DNA of 51,923 nt from an uncultured Porphyromonadaceae bacterium (GCA_900542255.1 UQMR01000006.1:1-51923); one strand, 5' to 3'; numbered from the stretch's first letter, positions 1 to 9,180 are shown. A program made the numbers and translations. Notes: generated from the letters alone by a model not told the origin.

Positions 1-2
1 CT

Positions 3-281
3 CTATATATAAGCTAAACCAAAGTAAACTATATTTAGATAGGCATATTTGCTTGACAGTATGCCTATGGCTATTACGGTAAAAGCGGTTTTGGCTGCCA
101 ATAAAAGGGAAGCACAGGCTGAAGAGAGATCGGGGGTTTTTCTTTTTTGGCTGCAAGTATGTTTATCAATAAATGTCTCTTGGAGTAGAGAGAATAACTG
201 CTCACAGTAAAGCATAGGCTCCTTGTGCAAACAAGTGAAAAGGATGAAACCTAATGAAACAAAAAAAACAAAGAATCGCAA
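3..281 (-). CDS. Doubtful small membrane-protein ORF
   Basis: A 92-codon open frame reads leftward and stops just inside the window edge. The predicted product starts with a hydrophobic stretch (about residues 2-17), has a polar middle rich in Lys, Thr and Ser, and ends in a second hydrophobic stretch (about residues 54-90), so it could be a two-segment membrane peptide. I recognise no family. The start codon lies about 170 nt downstream of a probable leftward promoter (460-491), which is the main argument for it. Against it are AT-rich codon use unlike the neighbouring genes, no clear ribosome binding site and no homologue known to me. It may simply be noise inside a non-coding transcript. 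Confidence 0.2.
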   Translation of the reverse strand: MRFFVFFVSLGFILFTCLHKEPMLYCEQLFSLLQETFIDKHTCSQKRKTPDLSSACASLLLAAKTAFTVIAIGILSSKYAYLNIVYFGLAYI

Positions 282-408
282 AAAAGCACATTCTTGTTCC
301 CGTTTTGTTCCTTAAAAACAGAAGTAATTTTATACTCGATTGATTTTCATTGTGCTGCAAATTGGAGTCCGATATTTACCAGATTTCGTACTATGAGAAT
401 AGCATTTA

Positions 409-455
409 CGCTTTCGCGTAATGAATAAAATGTCTGTACTTTCCGTTGAAAGTAC
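409..455 (-). ncRNA. Two tight hairpins in a probable leftward leader or small RNA
   Basis: Two perfect short hairpins lie directly downstream of a probable minus-strand promoter. One pairs GTACTTTC (436-443) with GAAAGTAC (448-455) around a 4-nt loop. The other pairs TTACGC (409-414) with GCGTAA (419-424); read on the minus strand its loop is GAAA, a GNRA tetraloop. The transcript would start near 453. No strong intrinsic terminator is visible before 282, so this could be a 5' leader of the doubtful ORF at 3-281 or the front of a free small RNA. The structure is seen in the sequence; its function is unknown. Confidence 0.4.
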
Positions 456-459
456 AATG

Positions 460-491
460 CAAATATACATTTTTTATTTTATGAATGGCAA
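460..491 (-). promoter_or_regulatory. Probable Bacteroidota promoter, leftward
   Basis: Read on the minus strand, TTG (491-489) is followed after 21 nt by TATATTTG (467-460), which matches the Bacteroidota -33/-7 consensus. Transcription would start near 453 and run into the hairpin pair at 409-455. Confidence 0.5.
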
Positions 492-572
492 TTAGTAGCG
501 ATTATTTTGCAAATATTCCACTATCGCGTTGTAATTTGTATGGGTGCCATTCCCGCATAGCGGTTTTTGTGC

Positions 573-580
573 TACTTTTG
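573..580 (+). promoter_or_regulatory. Candidate -7 box for the thioesterase gene
   Basis: TACTTTTG matches the TAnnTTTG -7 consensus and lies 44 nt before the start codon at 625. No TTTG or TTG sits at the expected distance upstream (the nearest TTTG, 535-538, is 34 nt away), so only half of the promoter is supported. Confidence 0.35.
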
Positions 581-624
581 CAGGCGGAAAAACACCGGGT
601 GAAGGTGTTGGATGATTTGAAGGG

Positions 625-1389
625 ATGAAGGAAAAAATTTTCAGCAAAACATTTTGTCTCTCGCCGGGCGAGAGTAACGGCCAGCAGGAGATGCCGTTGT
701 CGCTCTTGGCAGGACGTATCATAGAGGTGGCTACGCTGCATGCCGAGTCGTGGAATGTGGGTTATACCGAACTGATAAAGCATCACTTGGCTTGGGTGCT
801 GTCGAGGCTGACGATAGAGGTGAAACGCTTCCCGGCCATTAATGAGAATTATACACTGCTTACGTGGATAGAGAGTTACAACAAGCACTTCTCGGCGCGT
901 AACTTCGAGCTGATAGATGGCGAGGGCCGTACCTTCGGCTTTGCGCGCACGATATGGGTGGTGCTCGACCTTACAACCCGCCGTTCGTCCGATATGAGCC
1001 GGTTGGAGAACCTCGGAAGGCTTGTGCTCGACCGCCCTTGTCCCATAGAGCCTTTTTCGCACATAAAAGTCGAGGCCGAGCAGAAGATGTTGTCGTATCC
1101 GGTGCGTTACAGCGATATAGACCTCAACCGCCATGTCAACAGTATGCGGTATATCGAGCATATTCTCGATTTGTATCCCTTCTCGTGGTACGACCGTTAC
1201 CGGGTATCGCGCTTCGAGATAGCCTTTGCCCATGAGGCTCGTCCGGGTATCGATATAGATGTGTATGCCCGCCAGACGACTGAGACCGACCACTGCATAG
1301 AGTTGCGGCACGAGGAGAGTTGCTTGTGTAAGAGTAGGTTGTGCTTCGAGCTTCGCCCCGAGCCGGTATCGCTCCCGTTTATGGGATAG
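625..1389 (+). CDS. Acyl-ACP thioesterase
   Basis: Predicted acyl-[acyl carrier protein] thioesterase, which releases free fatty acids from acyl-ACP in the cytoplasm. The 254-residue length fits the bacterial FatA-like family with two tandem hot-dog folds (roughly residues 5-135 and 150-250). The second half carries the family signature around residues 163-175, where Asp, Asn168, His170 and Asn172 lie in the DxDxNxHVN pattern expected of the catalytic site. The first half has the hot-dog helix segment with the ESWNVGYTEL motif. It stands alone: a convergent gene follows, and a strong bidirectional terminator lies 21 nt past the stop. Family assignment is firm; acyl-chain preference cannot be read from the sequence. 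Confidence 0.9.
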   Translation: MKEKIFSKTFCLSPGESNGQQEMPLSLLAGRIIEVATLHAESWNVGYTELIKHHLAWVLSRLTIEVKRFPAINENYTLLTWIESYNKHFSARNFELIDGEGRTFGFARTIWVVLDLTTRRSSDMSRLENLGRLVLDRPCPIEPFSHIKVEAEQKMLSYPVRYSDIDLNRHVNSMRYIEHILDLYPFSWYDRYRVSRFEIAFAHEARPGIDIDVYARQTTETDHCIELRHEESCLCKSRLCFELRPEPVSLPFMG

Positions 1390-1407
1390 CCACGGTATAT
1401 ATCATGG

Positions 1408-1443
1408 AAAGAGGCGCTGCAACATACATTGCAGCGCCTCTTT
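1408..1443. terminator. Bidirectional terminator
   Basis: A perfect 15-bp stem (1408-1422 with 1429-1443) closes a 6-nt loop. A-tracts flank it on the left and T-rich sequence on the right, so it can end transcripts from the thioesterase gene (+) and from the convergent PepSY-like gene (-). Confidence 0.85.
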
Positions 1444-1471
1444 GTGTTTTTGAAAATACAAGGGTATCGTT

Positions 1472-1927
1472 TTACTTATGGCTTTTGTGCTTGATATAGT
1501 TGCCTTGTGTGTCGAACCGTATTTTTACTTTCTCGCCCCCCAGTTCTACGACGTATCCCTTCTTGTCGCGCTTTATTTCATAAACGATACCGTCGGGGTG
1601 GTGGGTTGCCATGTAGCTGCGGGCCGGAGCCGGGAGCAGGGCGATGACCGATGAGGGGAGCGACCGGTGTTGTGTGTTCTCTATCTCTTCCCACCGACCG
1701 TTTTTGTCGAACTCCACTTCTTGCCCGGTTGCGGTTTCTACCTTGAACTTGTCGTCGTCGCGATAGGCGTGTAAAGCGGCCGTGCCGAAATGCGTTTTCA
1801 TGAACTGTTGCGCCCGGGGTGGCATCTCGTTTGTCTCTATCGTCTCTTTATGCCCGGCGCCGTATGCGAAATGAAAGGTTGCGAGAAACATTGCGCTGCA
1901 AAAGGCGCATATCCACATTTTTTTCAT
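1472..1927 (-). CDS. Secreted PepSY-like domain protein
   Basis: A 151-residue protein with a Sec signal peptide (Lys-Lys start, hydrophobic core to about residue 20, likely cleavage after the Ala-Tyr-Gly-Ala region) and therefore periplasmic. The rest shows the PepSY-like (DUF2874) pattern: two repeats of about 60 residues in which a helix (PPRAQQFMKTHF; PAPARSYMATHH) precedes short strands with a lysine-rich hairpin ending in VEFDKNGRW or VKIRFDTQGNY. Such proteins are common in Bacteroidota, and no biochemical role is well established. The start is fixed by an unusually strong Shine-Dalgarno, AAGGAGG on the minus strand at 1941-1935, 7 nt before the ATG. The 102-nt gap to tamB holds a 13-bp palindrome that may be an operator. 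Confidence 0.75.
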   Translation of the reverse strand: MKKMWICAFCSAMFLATFHFAYGAGHKETIETNEMPPRAQQFMKTHFGTAALHAYRDDDKFKVETATGQEVEFDKNGRWEEIENTQHRSLPSSVIALLPAPARSYMATHHPDGIVYEIKRDKKGYVVELGGEKVKIRFDTQGNYIKHKSHK

Positions 1928-1934
1928 ACTTTTA

Positions 1935-1941
1935 CCTCCTT
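1935..1941 (-). promoter_or_regulatory. Strong Shine-Dalgarno of the PepSY-like gene
   Basis: AAGGAGG on the minus strand, spaced 7 nt from the ATG. Most Bacteroidota genes, including neighbours here, lack such a strong site, so it both fixes the start and suggests efficient translation. Confidence 0.7.
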
Positions 1942-1946
1942 AAATG

Positions 1947-1959
1947 ATAGACTGTCTAT
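1947..1959. promoter_or_regulatory. Palindrome, possible operator
   Basis: ATAGAC-T-GTCTAT is a perfect 13-bp palindrome with one central base. Half of it (ACTGTCTA, 1951-1958) recurs inverted as TAGACAGT at 2005-2012. Both lie between the divergent PepSY-like gene and tamB. A degenerate -7 box for the minus strand (TATCTTTA, 2020-2013) overlaps the region. A response-regulator site is one possibility; no regulator is encoded nearby. Confidence 0.35.
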
Positions 1960-2029
1960 GAGCTAAACAATAAACTGTGAGATATGTTTCTGATAATGAA
2001 AATGTAGACAGTTAAAGATACTAAATGGC

Positions 2030-5000
2030 ATGAAACGTGCGCCCAAATATATACTGTATGCAATCGCGGGGCTTCTTGTCCTGATATTGCTTCTTCCGGC
2101 AACGCTGTATGTCCCCGCCATACAAAATGCCCTTGTCCGCTATTCGGAGCAATGGATAAACGGGCATACGGGTATGTCGGTCTCGATTGGACGGTTGTCG
2201 TTGCGTTTCCCCTTGGACCTTGCCTTGGACGACGTGATGGTTGCACACGGCGATGGCGACACGCTGGCGGCGGTGGGGAGTGCCCGTGTCAATGTTGCTT
2301 TGTTGCCGCTGCTGCGCAAAAAGGCCTATATACCGGATGTTTCGCTTACCGATGTGCGGTTTGATTTTGCAGCCGAAGACTCCTCGCTGTTTTTGGGGGT
2401 AAAGGCCGGTGCATTGCAGTTGGCGAGCGGTGCGGTAGACCTTGCAGCCGGCAAGGTGCGCGTCGGGAACCTCTCTTTGGCCGATGCCGATGTGTCGCTT
2501 GTGCTGAGAACGGTTGCCGATACCGATAGCGTGGCGGCGTCGCCATTGCCCGATTGGGATATAGATATAACCACTATCGCGCTCTCCGATATAACCTATA
2601 CGATGTATATGCCGCCCGTCATAGATACATTGAGGGTGACGTTGCCTCAGGCCGGTATTACCGGTGGCAGGGTATCTCTGGCCGGGCAACAGGTAGATGT
2701 GGAGCAATTTTATATCGACCGTGGCCGCTATCGGTATGTGGCTTGCCATACCGCAGAGGCAGACACGGCAAGTGCCGATACGACACAGGCTGCCGCAGCC
2801 TCTATGCCGTGGCAAATATCGGTGGCGAAGGTGATGCTTACCGATAACGAGGCTGCCTATATGACAGAGCCGGCTCCGGCAGGCAGCGGTTTTGACGCCC
2901 GATATATTGCGGCCGACCATATCTGTGTTGCGCTCTCTTCGGTATATAACCGCGGCAGCGAGTTGCGGCTTACGGTAGACTCGCTCTCGCTCAACGAACG
3001 CTCAGGAGTGGCTGTTACCCGGGCGGCCGGCGGTTTCGAGATGCAAGAGAGTCGTATTGTCGTCAATGATTTTTCCCTGTATACACCATATAGCGACCTG
3101 CATGCCGACGTCGATGCCGATATGCGCTTCTTCGAGAATAACTCCGAGGCGGCCATCTATGCCCGCTTGGAGAGTAATGTAGCGTTTACAGACGTCGAAA
3201 AGTTTTATCCCACCGTGAAGCAGTTCTATATTCATCCCCGGCGTTATGCCTCTCCGTATACCCCTGCCGCTGCACCGCTTTTGCGTGGTATGGAGCTGTT
3301 GAGCGCCCGGGTGGAGGCCGAGGGTACGTGCGAAAAACTACAACTGAAAACACTCCGTCTCTCGCAGCCCGGTATCTTCACCCTGCAGGCCGAGGGAGAG
3401 GTCACGTCGGTATGGGATGAGGTGCGCAGGCGGGCTCGCATGAGTTGCAGGGCTTCTACGACAAGGGCTGTGTCGTTGCAGAATTTTATAACCGACTCTT
3501 TGCTGCTCGGGCGGGTAGTCATGCAGCCTTTGCGTTTGGGCGGCCGGGTAGATTTGCAGGGCTCTCGTGTAGACGGAGGTCTGTTTCTGGGCTGTCTGCA
3601 AGGAGGTATTGCGGTCAGGGGCGGCTATGATTTCAGGAGAGAGAAATACGAGGCGAAGATAGGGATTCGCCGTTTCCCCATCGACTCTATCCTGCCATAC
3701 GACTCCATAGGCGCTCTCACGGCGCGTGCCGAAGTGTCGGGCGCACATTTCAATCCTACCGGCATATCAACGTCGGCCGAGTTGCAATTGACGCTCGATA
3801 CACTCTCGTTGAAGGGGGTGCCCTATAATGGGGTTCGGCTTTCGGCTTCGCTGGGAGAGCAGCGTTGGCAAATACAGGCCGGTTGTGAGCAACGGGCGTT
3901 GGATGTAGGAGTGGATGCACAGGGCTTGTTGACCCCCGACCTGTTTGTCGCCGATGTGCAGACCGATGTGCGTCTGATTGATTTGGCCGCTCTCCGTTTT
4001 GCCACAGATACGTTCAATATTAGCGGCGGGGTGAAGGCACAGTTGGTGGCTTCGCGTAACGACAGTTTGTTGCAGGCCGATGTAGAGGTGGACAAGCTCG
4101 TTCTTGCAATGGGCAATTATCGCTACCGGGCCGGGAGTATAAGCTGTGTGGCGGCCAGTGATATTACATATAGTTATATAGACCTTTCGACAGGCGATAT
4201 AGAGGCTACGCTGACCTCCGATGTAGGGTTGGGGCGTCTGAGTCCAAGCCTCGAACGGTTGACGCAGTTTGTCGATACGGTATGGCAGCGGCAGCGGCTC
4301 AACATGGACGAGTTGCATCGCGGGCTGCCTCCCTTTGCCATCGATATACAGGCCGGCCGCAACAATATCCTGCAACAATACCTCAACAGTATGGGGGTGA
4401 AGTTTACCGGCATGCAGTTGAATGCCCGGAATGACTCTTTGTTTGCACTGTCGGCCTATCTGCAACGGCTCAACGTTGCCGGTACGCAGCTGGATACGAT
4501 AAATTTTGTAGCCCGAGAGGCAGGGAAGCGGCTCAATTACTCGTTGGAGGTGAAAAACAAGCCGGGAAACCTCGATGAGTTTGCCCTGTTGACTGTCGAA
4601 GGTTTTCTCTCGGGCAACAGCACGCGGTTGTTGTGCCGGCAAGAGAATCGGGACAAGGAGAACGGATTCCTTTTGGGGTGCAAGGTCGACTTCCTCGACT
4701 CGTTGCTGACAGTCTCTTTCGGTCCGAAACAACCGGTCATAGGGTATAAGACTTGGGAGCTCAACCCCGGGAACTATTTTACTTATAACCATCAGACGCG
4801 CGACATAGAAGCCGATATACGCCTCGCTTACGGCGACAGCCGTATCTATCTCTCGACCGAGAGCCGGCGCAATAAGTCGGTAGAAGGAGTGCATCTCGAT
4901 GTACACAATATCAGGCTCTCCGATTGGTTGGTTGCTTCGCCCTTTATGCCGCCGGTCGATGGCAATATATCTACCGATATCTATGTCGATTTGCCGCCTG

Positions 5001-6868
5001 CCGGGATTGAGGCCGAGGGTACGCTCGGCATTCGGGATTTTCGGTATGCCAACCAGCGTGTAGGTTCGTTCGACATATATGCTTCGTATGAGCTCGATGC
5101 GGCGGGTAGCGGTAATATAGGTGGTACCGTACAGATAGATAGTGTACAGGTGCTTCAACTGTCGGCACGTTACGATACCCGTGGCAAGGGTATCGGGGGA
5201 GAGGTGCAGATAGATGCTTTGCCATTGTCGGTGGCAAATGCTTTCTTCCCGGCAAAGATGGGCGATTTGGCGGGTACGTTAGACAGCAATCTCTCCCTGT
5301 CGGGCACGATGGACCAACCGTGGGTAGATGGCTTTATCCGCTTCAAGGATGCAAAAGCCGTATTGTCGAGCCTGGGAGCCTCGTTGACGCTCGATTCCAA
5401 GGATATCCCGATACGGCAGAATAGAATCTATTTCGATGCTTATGGCCTACGGGGAGTCAACGGTAATCCGTTGAACATAGACGGAACGGTCGATTTCTCA
5501 GACTTGTCGCGGATAGGTGTCACCCTCGACCTGGCAGGGCGCAACTTCGAGCCCGTACGTGCTCCCGAGAGCCGTACGGCGATGTTGTACGGTTCGGTCT
5601 TTGCCGATGTGGCGGCAAGGATACGTGGCAGCCTCGATAATATGTCGGTCAACGGGCGTATCTCGTTGCTGTCGGGTACAAACGCCACTTATGTGATGCA
5701 GAGCAGCCAGATGCAGACGGGGCAGGACTACTCGAATATGGTTACTTTTGTTTCCTTTGCCGATACGGTAGAGACCTACGAGAAGATTGCCAATTCGAGA
5801 GTCTCGGCAACGACCAATATCAACGCGACGGTAAATATAGATATAGACGAAGGCGTGCGGTTGGGTGTAAACCTCTCGACCGACGGCAATAACCGCATAG
5901 ACCTTGTGGGTGGCGGCACGCTTCTCTATACCATGACAGCCTTGGGCGACAGCCGCTTTACCGGCCGGTATAATCTGACCGGCGGTTTTGTGCGCTATAA
6001 TCCGCCTATCTTGTCGCAAAAGATTTTCAACATACAGGAGGGCAGTTATGTGCTCTGGAACGGAGATATCGCCGACCCGTCGTTCAACATAAAGGCGGTG
6101 CAGCGGCAACGTTCTTCGGTCTCGGAGGGAGACAAAGGTTCCCGCCCCGTAGAGTTTGACATTACGATTTATGTGACCAATACGCTCAAAAATCTCGGCA
6201 TCTCGTTTGACCTCTCCACGACCGACGATATCGCCATCCAGAACGAGTTGCAAGGGCTTACTCCCGAGCAGCGCTCCTCAAAAGCCATCAATATGTTGTT
6301 GTATAACTCTTATACGGGATTCTCTTCTGCGGCCGATATGGCCGGAAATCCGCTTAACTCCTTCCTCGAAAGCGAGCTTAACATGTGGGCGCAGAAGACC
6401 TTGAAGGGAGTAGAACTCTCTTTTGGCATCAATGATTACGGCGATGATGGTACCGGCACGCAACGTACCGACTACTCTTATAAGTTCTCCAAGAGCCTCT
6501 TCGATAACCGCCTGAAAGTGGTTGTGGGAGGCAGCTATGCCACCAACCAGGATGCCACGCAAAACCTCAAAGAGAATCTTATCGATGATATCTCGCTTGA
6601 ATACCGGTTGACGAAACGCGAGAACATGTATCTGAAAGTGTTCAGGCATACCGGATATGAGAGTATTATCGAGGGCGAGATAACACAGACCGGCGTAGGT
6701 TTCCTGTACAGGAAACAACTGATGTCGCTGCTCGACCTTTTCCGCAAAAGGCGCAATACCGTTTTACCTTATTCGCCGTTGCGGGGTGGCGCAACGACGG
6801 GTGGTGCTGCCATTGCCGTACCCGATACGACAGCCGTATCGTCCAGAAAGGAGGAACTTGACTTATGA
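2030..6868 (+). CDS. tamB: Translocation and assembly module protein TamB
   Basis: A 1612-residue inner-membrane-anchored AsmA/TamB-type protein. An N-terminal membrane anchor (about residues 8-30) is followed by about 1150 residues of repetitive beta-rich sequence, expected to form the long hydrophobic groove that spans the periplasm. The C-terminal 400 residues match the TamB (DUF490) domain, including the conserved GGxxxY, FNIQEGSY and DPSFNIKA-like strands near residues 1320-1360. TamB proteins act with an Omp85 partner in outer-membrane biogenesis and probably in phospholipid transport between membranes. The partner gene starts inside this one (ATGA overlap, 6865-6868), so the two are translationally coupled. 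The length is typical for Bacteroidota, longer than the roughly 1260 residues of E. coli TamB. Confidence 0.92.
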   Translation: MKRAPKYILYAIAGLLVLILLLPATLYVPAIQNALVRYSEQWINGHTGMSVSIGRLSLRFPLDLALDDVMVAHGDGDTLAAVGSARVNVALLPLLRKKAYIPDVSLTDVRFDFAAEDSSLFLGVKAGALQLASGAVDLAAGKVRVGNLSLADADVSLVLRTVADTDSVAASPLPDWDIDITTIALSDITYTMYMPPVIDTLRVTLPQAGITGGRVSLAGQQVDVEQFYIDRGRYRYVACHTAEADTASADTTQAAAASMPWQISVAKVMLTDNEAAYMTEPAPAGSGFDARYIAADHICVALSSVYNRGSELRLTVDSLSLNERSGVAVTRAAGGFEMQESRIVVNDFSLYTPYSDLHADVDADMRFFENNSEAAIYARLESNVAFTDVEKFYPTVKQFYIHPRRYASPYTPAAAPLLRGMELLSARVEAEGTCEKLQLKTLRLSQPGIFTLQAEGEVTSVWDEVRRRARMSCRASTTRAVSLQNFITDSLLLGRVVMQPLRLGGRVDLQGSRVDGGLFLGCLQGGIAVRGGYDFRREKYEAKIGIRRFPIDSILPYDSIGALTARAEVSGAHFNPTGISTSAELQLTLDTLSLKGVPYNGVRLSASLGEQRWQIQAGCEQRALDVGVDAQGLLTPDLFVADVQTDVRLIDLAALRFATDTFNISGGVKAQLVASRNDSLLQADVEVDKLVLAMGNYRYRAGSISCVAASDITYSYIDLSTGDIEATLTSDVGLGRLSPSLERLTQFVDTVWQRQRLNMDELHRGLPPFAIDIQAGRNNILQQYLNSMGVKFTGMQLNARNDSLFALSAYLQRLNVAGTQLDTINFVAREAGKRLNYSLEVKNKPGNLDEFALLTVEGFLSGNSTRLLCRQENRDKENGFLLGCKVDFLDSLLTVSFGPKQPVIGYKTWELNPGNYFTYNHQTRDIEADIRLAYGDSRIYLSTESRRNKSVEGVHLDVHNIRLSDWLVASPFMPPVDGNISTDIYVDLPPAGIEAEGTLGIRDFRYANQRVGSFDIYASYELDAAGSGNIGGTVQIDSVQVLQLSARYDTRGKGIGGEVQIDALPLSVANAFFPAKMGDLAGTLDSNLSLSGTMDQPWVDGFIRFKDAKAVLSSLGASLTLDSKDIPIRQNRIYFDAYGLRGVNGNPLNIDGTVDFSDLSRIGVTLDLAGRNFEPVRAPESRTAMLYGSVFADVAARIRGSLDNMSVNGRISLLSGTNATYVMQSSQMQTGQDYSNMVTFVSFADTVETYEKIANSRVSATTNINATVNIDIDEGVRLGVNLSTDGNNRIDLVGGGTLLYTMTALGDSRFTGRYNLTGGFVRYNPPILSQKIFNIQEGSYVLWNGDIADPSFNIKAVQRQRSSVSEGDKGSRPVEFDITIYVTNTLKNLGISFDLSTTDDIAIQNELQGLTPEQRSSKAINMLLYNSYTGFSSAADMAGNPLNSFLESELNMWAQKTLKGVELSFGINDYGDDGTGTQRTDYSYKFSKSLFDNRLKVVVGGSYATNQDATQNLKENLIDDISLEYRLTKRENMYLKVFRHTGYESIIEGEITQTGVGFLYRKQLMSLLDLFRKRRNTVLPYSPLRGGATTGGAAIAVPDTTAVSSRKEELDL

Positions 6869-9180
6869 AGCGAAATGTGTTGTCATGGTGTATAGGGATG
6901 CTACTGGCCGTATGGCTGGTTGTTGCCGCCGGCTGTTCCACGACACGGCGTCTTGCCGAGGGTGAGGTGTTGTACACCGGTGTAGATAAGATGGAGATAA
7001 CGGCGGTAGATAGCGTGAAAATCGATGGAGACGTGAAGAGCATGGTAAAGTCTTCTTTGTCGGTGCCGCCCAACAATGCCTTGTTCTCCTCCAACTCGTT
7101 GAAGTTTATACCTATTGAGCTGTGGGCCTGGAACTATCTGTACACTCCCAATACAAAGAGCGTGAAACACTGGCTTTTCGATATTTTTGCCCGTGACCCG
7201 GTGTTGATACAGACTGTCCGTCCCGAGGTGCGTGCCCGTATGGCGAAAGATATCCTGTTCAACAACGGCTATTTCAACTCCACGACCTCATATACCATCA
7301 ATTATGATAAGAAGAACGACAAGAAAGCATCGGTTAGTTATTCGGTCGTCGCAGGGAAGCCCTATAAGTTGGGCTTCATAGAGTATCCTGCCGATACTTC
7401 TTGTGTGTCGGCCATGATTGGCCGTCACAAGGATGCCTCGCTGCTATATACCGGGCAACGGTATTGTGCCGACACTTTGGCTGCCGAACGGGAGCGCATC
7501 ACGACGCTTCTGCGCGATAGCGGATTCTACTATTTTCGTCCCGACTATCTGCTGTATCATGCCGATACGACCCGTCAGAGCGGTATTGTAGATGTGCGTA
7601 TGTTCCTTGCTCCCAATGCCCCTGCCGATGCTCTGCGGCCTTATAAGACGGGCGAGATAACGGTAGATATGTTTCCTCCGCAGGGTGTAAAAGAGCCCGA
7701 CACGCTTGCCTTGCGGCGCATGACGGTTTATGCCTATAAGGGGTTGAAATTGCGTCGTGGGGCTTTGCTGGGAAATATCAAGCTGCGTGAAGGGCGTCTC
7801 TTCTCGCTTTCCGACCAGAACCTTACGCAGCAGAATCTCTCTTCGCTGGGGATATTCCGCTCTATTGTCATGAATGTGACGCCCCTTGATTCCCTGGCCG
7901 GGCGGGATTCCATCGATGTCAATATCGACCTGCACTATTCGCTCCCGATAGAGTTTATGGTAGAGGCGAATGTCTCGTCTAAGTCAAACAGCTATATCGG
8001 CCCCGGACTGATATTGGGCGTTACGCATAACAATCTTTTTGGAGGCGGGGAGCATTTGTCTCTGCGGCTCAACGGCAGCTACGAATGGCAAACCGGCGGC
8101 GGCGAGAATGCCTCTTTGTTCAATTCGTATGAGTTCGGTGCGACAGGTTCGCTCACTTTCCCGCGATTGCTGGCTCCTAAGCTCAAACGGCAGTTGAGGC
8201 GACTCAAATCGAGTACAAGCATACAGTTGGGTGCCAACATCATGAACCGTCCGCACTATTTCAGGATGGTATCTTTCAATACATCGCTGGCATACGAGTT
8301 CCATACATCGTCTACGGCGCTGCATAATTTCACGCCTTTTAAGCTCGTATATACCAAGTTGCTGAACAGTACCGAGGAGTTCAACAATACGCTCGACGAG
8401 AATCCGGCGATAGCGTTGAGTTTCCGCAACCAGTTTATCCCTTCTATGGGATATACGTTTACGTATGATAACGGTTATGAAGGGAATTCTCAAAACAGAT
8501 GGATTTGGGAAGTGAGTGCGGCCGAGGCGGGAAATATCCTGTACGGGATATACTCTTTGTGTGGAGTGAAAGGAGAGAAAGAGATTTTCGGCAATCCCTT
8601 TTCGCAATTTCTCAAATTGACCAATGAGTTGAAGTATTACCACTATTTCGAGCATGACATTTGCCTGGCATCACGTTTTATGGTAGGGGCGGGCTATGCT
8701 TATGGCAATGCTTCGGAGATGCCGTATAGCGAGCAGTTCTATATAGGCGGTGCCAACAGTATAAGGGCCTTTACCATCAGGACCATCGGCCCGGGCAGCT
8801 ATCATCCTGCGGCCGACGATGACAACGGATTCCTCGACCAGACGGGTAACTTCAAGTTGGAGGCCAATGTAGAGTTGCGTTTCCCCATTTTCGATGCCTT
8901 GCAAGGAGCTGTCTTTCTCGATGCCGGTAATATATGGTTGCTCAAAGAAGATGAGTTGCGTCCCGGCGGTATGCTGACGTGGAAAAACTTCGGCCGGGAT
9001 ATTGCCTTGGGAACCGGTGCGGGATTGCGTTATGACATAGCCGGATATCTGGTCGTGAGACTCGATGTGGGAGTACCTCTGCATGCACCCTACGATACGG
9101 GCAAGAGCGGGTACTATAATATATCGGGCTCGTTCTGGAAAAACCTGCGCCTGCATTTGGCGATTGGGTATCCATTCTGA
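6865..9180 (+). CDS. TamA-like outer-membrane lipoprotein (TamL), Omp85 family
   Basis: A 771-residue Omp85-family outer-membrane protein, partner of TamB. The N-terminus is a lipoprotein signal: a hydrophobic run ends in VAAGC with Cys24 as the predicted lipidated residue, a feature of the TamL variant in Bacteroidota rather than of E. coli TamA. Residues about 30-370 form the periplasmic POTRA-type region. From about residue 375 a 16-strand barrel is expected, with the YIGGANSIRAF motif near residue 630 matching the conserved (V/I)RG(F/Y) lid-lock region; here the usual Gly is Ala. It ends in an aromatic Phe, as barrel proteins do. The 4-bp overlap with tamB implies stoichiometric synthesis. 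The TamL label is inference from the lipobox and the neighbour. Confidence 0.88.
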   Translation: MKRNVLSWCIGMLLAVWLVVAAGCSTTRRLAEGEVLYTGVDKMEITAVDSVKIDGDVKSMVKSSLSVPPNNALFSSNSLKFIPIELWAWNYLYTPNTKSVKHWLFDIFARDPVLIQTVRPEVRARMAKDILFNNGYFNSTTSYTINYDKKNDKKASVSYSVVAGKPYKLGFIEYPADTSCVSAMIGRHKDASLLYTGQRYCADTLAAERERITTLLRDSGFYYFRPDYLLYHADTTRQSGIVDVRMFLAPNAPADALRPYKTGEITVDMFPPQGVKEPDTLALRRMTVYAYKGLKLRRGALLGNIKLREGRLFSLSDQNLTQQNLSSLGIFRSIVMNVTPLDSLAGRDSIDVNIDLHYSLPIEFMVEANVSSKSNSYIGPGLILGVTHNNLFGGGEHLSLRLNGSYEWQTGGGENASLFNSYEFGATGSLTFPRLLAPKLKRQLRRLKSSTSIQLGANIMNRPHYFRMVSFNTSLAYEFHTSSTALHNFTPFKLVYTKLLNSTEEFNNTLDENPAIALSFRNQFIPSMGYTFTYDNGYEGNSQNRWIWEVSAAEAGNILYGIYSLCGVKGEKEIFGNPFSQFLKLTNELKYYHYFEHDICLASRFMVGAGYAYGNASEMPYSEQFYIGGANSIRAFTIRTIGPGSYHPAADDDNGFLDQTGNFKLEANVELRFPIFDALQGAVFLDAGNIWLLKEDELRPGGMLTWKNFGRDIALGTGAGLRYDIAGYLVVRLDVGVPLHAPYDTGKSGYYNISGSFWKNLRLHLAIGYPF

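Noticed and set aside
282..491. 6S RNA / Bacteroidales-1 RNA at the left edge
   Set aside because: Promoter plus structured RNA invites the label, but I could not trace a long rod with a central bubble nor a terminator, so I left it unnamed.
3767..5158. 463-codon and other long antisense frames inside tamB
   Set aside because: Rich in Arg, His, Tyr and Ile as expected from reversed third-position bias; tamB on the plus strand is continuous and well supported.
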